A stretch of 39,929 bases of DNA from a virus. Positions 35,901 through 39,929 of this stretch are shown in pieces; the first letter of the stretch is position 1; each line of letters opens with the position of its first letter. The notes under the pieces are model-generated. The model worked only from the letters and a program-made list of their open reading frames with translations. It had not been told where the DNA came from and made no database searches. The translations under genes and the position numbers were made by a program. The stretch is taken from positions 1 to 39,929 of IMG/VR virus record IMGVR_UViG_3300034168_000273; one strand, written 5' to 3'.

Positions 35901-37673
35901 ACCATCAATTGTTTTGCTTTTACGGGCAAAAGCCATTTTCCCTGTTAACGCTCGAAGTTCCCTAAAGTCAGGAAGGACCATAACGTCATCAGCCAATTCA
36001 ACCAATGCACCAGGACTTATCATTTTAGGATTGTCTAAAATGTCTGGACCAAAACTTTTTAACAGTTCATCTTGGTTGGTGTGTTCAAGTAGGACTTTAA
36101 GAAACCCGCCATCATCAGGTAGACCAGCTTCATTAATTGAATATGTGCGGGCATCAAGAAGAAGTTTGTCGGCTTTCTCTTTCATTATTTGCCCAATGCG
36201 AACACCGTCTTCTTTTGATCCACCGGCTTTTTCATAGATGGCTTTGAACACTTTGTCGTAAGCATCTTTCATGTGTACACGGGAAGCAGCTTTTTCCTGT
36301 GTGGTTACAGCACGGACAACCGTATCCATCATGTCAACGTATTCAGGGCTGTCTTCAGCGAACCCTGTGCCTTTGAGGTAGTTAGAAAATGTTCTTACTG
36401 CTTTTGATTTGTCAATACCTGAACCGTTAATAATCAATGATTGTTCAGGAACGTCTGACAGGATGCGCCCGTTACGAATAGAACGGTAAAAAGGAACACG
36501 TTCAGATAAAGTGTCGTCAAGCCAAGGTTTAATTACCCCAGCCGCAGAGACTTTACGGATGTCTTTAGGAAGCAAAACATTGTCTGGGTTGTTAGCAAGT
36601 CTTGCTGAAGCCTCACCCAAAACACCCTGAACTTTTTGGACAGTATTTGATTGGGCGAACTCTTTAGCAACATCAGGGCTTAACCCATCAATGTTTTCCA
36701 AGATGATACGAGTTTTTGTTTCAAGAGTTGTTGTGGTGTCTGATGCGATACCTGCGACCCATTCAGTAACACGGACAGCACCAGGGTGAGTTGTTACCCA
36801 CTTGCCGAATTTGGATTGTTCAAACGCAATAGATTCGGCAGTGTAAAGACCTGCTTCGCCACGAGCCAAAGCCCTAGCACCAGCAATAGCTGTTTCGTCT
36901 GCCAAGCCTGGGATAGCTGCACGAGAAGTACGAGATTTGGCTGTACGCAAAACATTAGGTAACGCCTCATCAATGGCTGAGACACCACGAATCTTTGATC
37001 CTAAAGGACCAGTTGGGTCGGCAAGGATGTTGACTCCAGCGTCAAGGAAACCTGACATAACACTGTAAGCCTTGGAACCTGGGGTGAAAGCAAGTTGTGC
37101 AGATCCACGTCCTACTGTCCAAGCACTGCCGTTGATTGTTCCACGGAATTCCCTTGCACGAGTTGCTTGATTCTTTGCGGCTTCGTCACCAATAAAAAAT
37201 CCTGTACCGGCTTGACCTGAATCAGCGAGCATTGTTCCAAGGTTTGTGGACTTAAAAAATCCATCTACACCTTCAGCGTCATTAGCTGAGAACGCTTCAG
37301 CACCCGCATTTTGAACAAGGTCAGGAAGAAGTTGTAACGCTGCAAAACTCCAACGAGAAGCAGCTTTTGCTTTGCCGTAAACGTTGCGTTCAAACCATGA
37401 TTCATTCTTTGGTTTGTTTGGATTGTTTGTGGCAACCATTTGTTTGCCAGCAAGATTTGTAACTACATCAACAGCACCATTAGAAGTACCAGATTTAGCC
37501 ATAGCAATAATGATTGAAGCAGGAATGTAAGGAGACTTTTTGTAGATGTCGCTAATACGTTTAGCAACTTCAGGTGTGGCGGTTGCTTTAGCGTCCGATA
37601 CAGCCTTTAATGTTTGTTGTACTTCAAGGTTGGATTGGTCTTCATCAACAGGATCAAATGGTGAAAAACCCAT
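32940..37673 (-). CDS. Giant virion protein, candidate internal/ejection protein (1577 aa)
   Basis: At 1,577 residues this is the largest gene. It is mainly helical. Gly/Ala-rich patches near residues 180-240 (GTGFFIGDEAAKNQ, SAWTVGRGSAQLAFTPGSKAYSVMSGFLDAGVNILADP) could insert in membrane. Long charged regions follow, and the end contains DSALANAAAAGYSSLDSIAATPLRDWLASIGVAL. Unlike tape-measure proteins it lacks long repeats. In short-tailed phages (for example N4 and T7) large internal proteins leave the capsid with the DNA and build a channel through the envelope; size and position after the portal fit this. No enzymatic signature is clear by eye. The start overlaps the stop of the 124-residue gene by one base. 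Confidence 0.78.
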   Translation of the reverse strand: MGFSPFDPVDEDQSNLEVQQTLKAVSDAKATATPEVAKRISDIYKKSPYIPASIIIAMAKSGTSNGAVDVVTNLAGKQMVATNNPNKPKNESWFERNVYGKAKAASRWSFAALQLLPDLVQNAGAEAFSANDAEGVDGFFKSTNLGTMLADSGQAGTGFFIGDEAAKNQATRAREFRGTINGSAWTVGRGSAQLAFTPGSKAYSVMSGFLDAGVNILADPTGPLGSKIRGVSAIDEALPNVLRTAKSRTSRAAIPGLADETAIAGARALARGEAGLYTAESIAFEQSKFGKWVTTHPGAVRVTEWVAGIASDTTTTLETKTRIILENIDGLSPDVAKEFAQSNTVQKVQGVLGEASARLANNPDNVLLPKDIRKVSAAGVIKPWLDDTLSERVPFYRSIRNGRILSDVPEQSLIINGSGIDKSKAVRTFSNYLKGTGFAEDSPEYVDMMDTVVRAVTTQEKAASRVHMKDAYDKVFKAIYEKAGGSKEDGVRIGQIMKEKADKLLLDARTYSINEAGLPDDGGFLKVLLEHTNQDELLKSFGPDILDNPKMISPGALVELADDVMVLPDFRELRALTGKMAFARKSKTIDGVRILAEYTQNEIWKPLTLASGGYIMRNMMDAQTRMAMGGLANAFTDPVDMIMWITRRKGKFDILGNEFDNAIGKEAAEYRPEFEKFYESLTYDIYRNMEDSSLAKQRMVRTGSFSQIERTGNRDAHTSAYVANLRQIFIDPVMNRMSRIFSAAESRTDRLEKVKQWLTSPAGANAAESFRTYLQTGVKYVDPKTGKDNFIKLGNDIPDKLLHEWVDKLLNSKVETIVRGDEELRIIAGHNRVPLTKLVDGKVTLFGREVIDAADVNFARDLREGDGEVGSIISLFDGQGREYEGIIVGERITKAIEYDTAFGVSEPGRKLIIQPVHVGEAFDGETGSDALRGLLNAKGDDGKLAQVVKRPEMGVAKDPNISTEFTQLRRKMVDFFFTSINGKAVQVLEKSPTFRQFYFKEVLDTADLLSPSEARKLLDDIVKRAEAEGMKPARYVGNKETLKKLADVAADSTSQATGTIDQLDGYAKAVALNQTKDLLYDASRRSNLEDMLRIIVPFGGAWREVLTTYATKMIEDPTRIRKAQLIFDGGRKYDSSITGGQEGQGFFYKDPVTGEYSFNFPASGWISELLTGVNAPLQAPVKRLSIGLGVIPSIGPVAQIAYSKLAPDTPSFDNITSILLPYGRKESVGFVPMWAKRMGEAWNANTTNLQSVYGNTYVDVLRALSTSGEYDLSDPNEKEQLFADAKSKARVITGLRALGQFFGPTSPSPEFKIETASGDVYATQLVKEFQKLQDPNSIGADGVAGNYDTAVERFLKIYGNDALLYLSNKTESVAGGLEATEQFGDWERSNGKLFSQYADVAGFMAPGGDDFSFEVWSRQLKTGKRRRLTDREIVDAAQYKAASAQYRSLRDQLPANPSENQRTWLRSWRVELNKQYPGFPVVAQFNPGEFPAKIAQMKNMVNEPSLADNDVAQALKQYLDARDSALANAAAAGYSSLDSIAATPLRDWLASIGVALKDETPEFARIYERLLSYEVEA

Positions 37674-38047
37674 TAGTACCCTTCACGAACATATGAATCC
37701 AACATATCGGCAAGTTCTTCAGAAGGGAACGCTTCGTATAATCCACGAAGTTCGTTTAGCACTGGGTCGTTATTGCGTGGCACTGCGAACTGGGTCATCG
37801 GTGTAGGACCAGGACCGAACGATGCGCCAGCCGTTACAGGTTCCGCTGGGCGTTCAGTCGGGCGAAGAAGATTACCCATCTGTCCAGGTTGAACCTGTGG
37901 AATGTTTTCTGTTGGGGGAGTAGCCATAGGTACAGCAGATTGGGAAGCCATTTGTTTCCCTGCTTCACCGTATGTTTGTCCTGTTGCAGCCATCTTGGGA
38001 ACTTTGCCCCCACGAAGATCTGAACGATTTGGATAATCCTTAGCCAT
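37673..38047 (-). CDS. Small Pro-rich virion-region protein
   Basis: This 124-residue protein has a disordered, Pro/Thr/Gln-rich middle (SAVPMATPPTENIPQVQPGQMGNLLRPTERPAEPV) and a helical C-terminus (VLNELRGLYEAFPSEELADMLDSYVREGY). The gene lies between the portal and the giant virion gene, with a 2-base gap and a one-base overlap. A helical C-terminal end with a disordered arm is typical of proteins binding the inner portal or core. Function unknown; assembly role inferred. Confidence 0.75.
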   Translation of the reverse strand: MAKDYPNRSDLRGGKVPKMAATGQTYGEAGKQMASQSAVPMATPPTENIPQVQPGQMGNLLRPTERPAEPVTAGASFGPGPTPMTQFAVPRNNDPVLNELRGLYEAFPSEELADMLDSYVREGY

Positions 38048-38049
38048 TG

Positions 38050-39879
38050 TTATGCCCCTCCAAGACTATTAGCTAGTGCCATTACTCCACCTGGTGATTG
38101 TGGCTGTGCAGATGAACCTGCGCCACCACCAAGTTGAGCCAACATTGCGTCCATATTTGGTGGACCTGCTGGTGGACCTGCTGGTTGTTCCATACCCATA
38201 CCTGGTGCTGATAGTCCTGGTTGTGTTTCAGGTGCGCCAGCTGGTGCCATTTCTGCCTGACGTTCTTGCGCACGTTTCTGTGCTGACATGATTGCTTTAG
38301 GAAGTGTCATCTTATTAGAAGCAACTTGTTCTGCGATATATGCAAGATCATCTGGCTGGTATGGACCGTTCGGATCTGCGGCTTGTGCCTGAATAGAAGA
38401 CAACAATGCAGCTTCGATTCCTTCAGCCACAATGCGGTCCTTTTCCATCTCTGGATCTGCAATAAGTGGGTCGGCTTCACGAGCTGATTCTTTAGACATA
38501 AGCCCTGTACCAAGACGCTGACCAAGACCCACAATGAGACTGTTCACATCTGAACCGGCTGCGGAGTATGAAACATAATGGAAGTCTGTTTCCCAAAGTT
38601 TGTTTGGTGTGTAGTCCTTGACTCCTCCACCCATGCCTGAAACAAAGAATGACTTGGAGTAACTACCCCAATAGGCTTTTTCAATTCCAATAGCAATCTT
38701 GTCTTCTTCAACCATTGACGAAGCGAACAAATCTTGGGCTTCTTGTACACGGAAGTCAACTGTTGCTGCAAGGATGTTTTCTCCACGGCGACCAGTACGG
38801 ATATTGGTGCCTGACTCTCCACCGAACTCTGCTGGGATAGAACCTTCGAGGCGTTCTTGGCGTTCAAGACGGTCAAGAGCTACGTCTGTTTTGTATCCAG
38901 GTGAGATGTTTTGTACCTGAATATCTCCACCCTTTACAACACCAAGTTGCCCTGTTTTACCGTCAGCAATCTGAATGATCTCTGGGTTTTCACCTGGGCG
39001 GGCAATGAGGTATTCATCTGGGAAGATGCCACGCTCAATAGCAATTTCGGTGAGGGCTTGCAATCTTGCACGGGTGTAGTACATACCCATCAGACCGTCA
39101 AATTGTCCGTGTGGCTTGTCAAGGGTGATGCGTTGTGGCACCACTACAAGTGGCATACCTGTTTTGTTGCTGATTCGTTCTAGTTCAACAACGTGGGAAC
39201 CCATGAATGGTGCGCCCGATTCCATTGCAATCCCTTTTTCTGATCCAATAACGCAGGTAACTACTTCGTTGTCGCAAACGTATTCAAGGATTTTGAACAT
39301 GGTGTCCCATGATGGTTGTCCTACACGAAGGATTCCGTTTATTTTGTCGCCGTAGTTTTGGGTTAGCCAACGGTATGTTCGTGCGTATGTGAAGATGCAG
39401 TTATCTGGGACTGGGTTGTCAACATCTATAGTTGGCGCAGGGAAGGTATCAAGCGGGTTGCGAAGCTGCCATTCAGGGATGCGCTTATCAAAGTTAGGCT
39501 TAATAAAAATAGGCGAGTTGCTATATGCAAGTAAGTGCCTAGCACGGCGACGCATCTTCATGTTCATGCGGTTCTGATCCCAGATAGCAAGCATGGCTCG
39601 CTTCCGGTCACGAGCAAGTTGCATAGAGCGATCTTGTCCTTCACGCAAAGCAGGGAAATAAGGCGACGGCATAGTAGATGCGACACGCATAGACATCTGA
39701 TCTAAACCCTGAACCAGCAGGTTAGCTACAGAAGAACGAGCTGAACGGTCAAGTTCATTAAGAGGGACAACAACATCACCGTTAGCTAGGCGACGGACCT
39801 CACGCATTTGATTGAGAATCGGACCTTGCGCTTCAAGACGCTCTCTGTATAGATCAACGATTTCTTCAACTGATTTCAT
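38050..39879 (-). CDS. Portal protein
   Basis: This 609-residue protein forms the portal ring at the capsid vertex. MKSVEEIVDLYRERLEAQGPIL and the helix after it, with DRSARSSVANLLVQGLDQMSMRVASTMPSPYF, are the N-terminal portal segment. The middle has WQLRNPLDTFPAP and LVVVPQRITLDKPHGQFDGLMGMYYTRARLQALTEIA, and GGESGTNIRTGRRGENI precedes the crown. The C-terminal ~70 residues are Pro/Gly/Gln-rich (APETQPGLSAPGMGMEQPAG). It is the first gene after the terminase on the circle. Portal identity is supported by size, layout and neighbouring genes. Confidence 0.9.
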   Translation of the reverse strand: MKSVEEIVDLYRERLEAQGPILNQMREVRRLANGDVVVPLNELDRSARSSVANLLVQGLDQMSMRVASTMPSPYFPALREGQDRSMQLARDRKRAMLAIWDQNRMNMKMRRRARHLLAYSNSPIFIKPNFDKRIPEWQLRNPLDTFPAPTIDVDNPVPDNCIFTYARTYRWLTQNYGDKINGILRVGQPSWDTMFKILEYVCDNEVVTCVIGSEKGIAMESGAPFMGSHVVELERISNKTGMPLVVVPQRITLDKPHGQFDGLMGMYYTRARLQALTEIAIERGIFPDEYLIARPGENPEIIQIADGKTGQLGVVKGGDIQVQNISPGYKTDVALDRLERQERLEGSIPAEFGGESGTNIRTGRRGENILAATVDFRVQEAQDLFASSMVEEDKIAIGIEKAYWGSYSKSFFVSGMGGGVKDYTPNKLWETDFHYVSYSAAGSDVNSLIVGLGQRLGTGLMSKESAREADPLIADPEMEKDRIVAEGIEAALLSSIQAQAADPNGPYQPDDLAYIAEQVASNKMTLPKAIMSAQKRAQERQAEMAPAGAPETQPGLSAPGMGMEQPAGPPAGPPNMDAMLAQLGGGAGSSAQPQSPGGVMALANSLGGA

Positions 39880-39929
39880 GCGTCACCTTTGGTTACAAAC
39901 AATGCAACGATAACACATCATAGCCATTT
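39803..39929. repeat. Terminal direct repeat, right copy (assembly overlap)
   Basis: These 127 bases repeat 1-127 exactly. They include the portal start and the gap before the terminase end. Dropping one copy joins the terminase and portal genes across the junction in the correct order. Confidence 0.95.

Noticed and set aside
1-39929. CRISPR array
   Set aside because: No regularly spaced direct repeats with unique spacers; repeats seen are coding (collagen, Gly-rich, Thr-rich).
1-39929. Temperate phage functions (integrase, att site)
   Set aside because: No tyrosine or serine integrase, excisionase or CI-like repressor was seen; one ribbon-helix-helix protein is not enough evidence.

Overview
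The window is a complete, circularly assembled bacteriophage genome. Bases 1-127 are repeated exactly at 39803-39929, so the unique circle is 39,802 bp, and the portal gene cut by the left edge is intact at the right edge. The host is most likely an actinobacterium. A WhiB-type iron-sulfur regulator is encoded, a secreted Rpf-like transglycosylase is present, and one surface-type protein has the long Thr/Ser tracts common in aquatic Actinomycetota. The base composition is moderate, which fits freshwater lineages (for example Nanopelagicales or Acidimicrobiia) better than high-GC soil hosts. The host assignment is inference. No integrase, excisionase or CI-like repressor was seen, so a lytic lifestyle is the simpler reading.

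Layout. An approximately 1-kb nearly gene-free region (3274-4264) separates two divergent transcription units. To its right, 4265-7634 (+ strand) carries about ten short early-type genes. Most are of unknown function, several have Cys-x-x-Cys zinc-ribbon patterns, and one has two membrane segments. They are tightly coupled and share an AAGGGG-type ribosome binding site. A structured leader at 5087-5189 resembles a cobalamin riboswitch. This unit ends at a strong bidirectional hairpin terminator at 7653-7694, where it meets the minus-strand genes.

Everything else is on the minus strand. Reading in the direction of transcription from about 3300, the late genes are: small basic proteins, a conserved small protein, the large terminase (with an N-terminal helix-turn-helix segment), then across the circle junction the portal, a 1,577-residue virion protein and three smaller presumed virion proteins, the scaffold, the N4-gp56-type major capsid protein, a terminator, head/tail proteins, a collagen-like fibre, two Gly-rich fibres, a glycosyltransferase with an AT-richer unknown partner, a connector-like protein, more tail proteins, and a lysis cassette. 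The lysis cassette holds candidate holins, an M15-type peptidase endolysin and a Thr-rich exported protein. No sheath, tube or recognisable tape-measure gene was found, which suggests a short-tailed (podovirus-like) virion.

Continuing on the minus strand, 15122-7693 is the DNA-metabolism unit. It has a YqaJ-type exonuclease paired with a Rad52/Sak-like annealing protein, a ribbon-helix-helix regulator, two PD-(D/E)XK nucleases (one resolvase-like), an Rpf-like transglycosylase, an HNH endonuclease, SSB, a C5-cytosine methyltransferase split into two reading frames, a small Cys-rich protein and WhiB. Two copies of a promoter-like element (TTGACATTGACACACCCC) stand before the exonuclease/annealase genes and before the ssb block. 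No DNA polymerase, helicase or primase was found, so the phage probably relies on the host replisome and supplies only recombination, modification and packaging functions.
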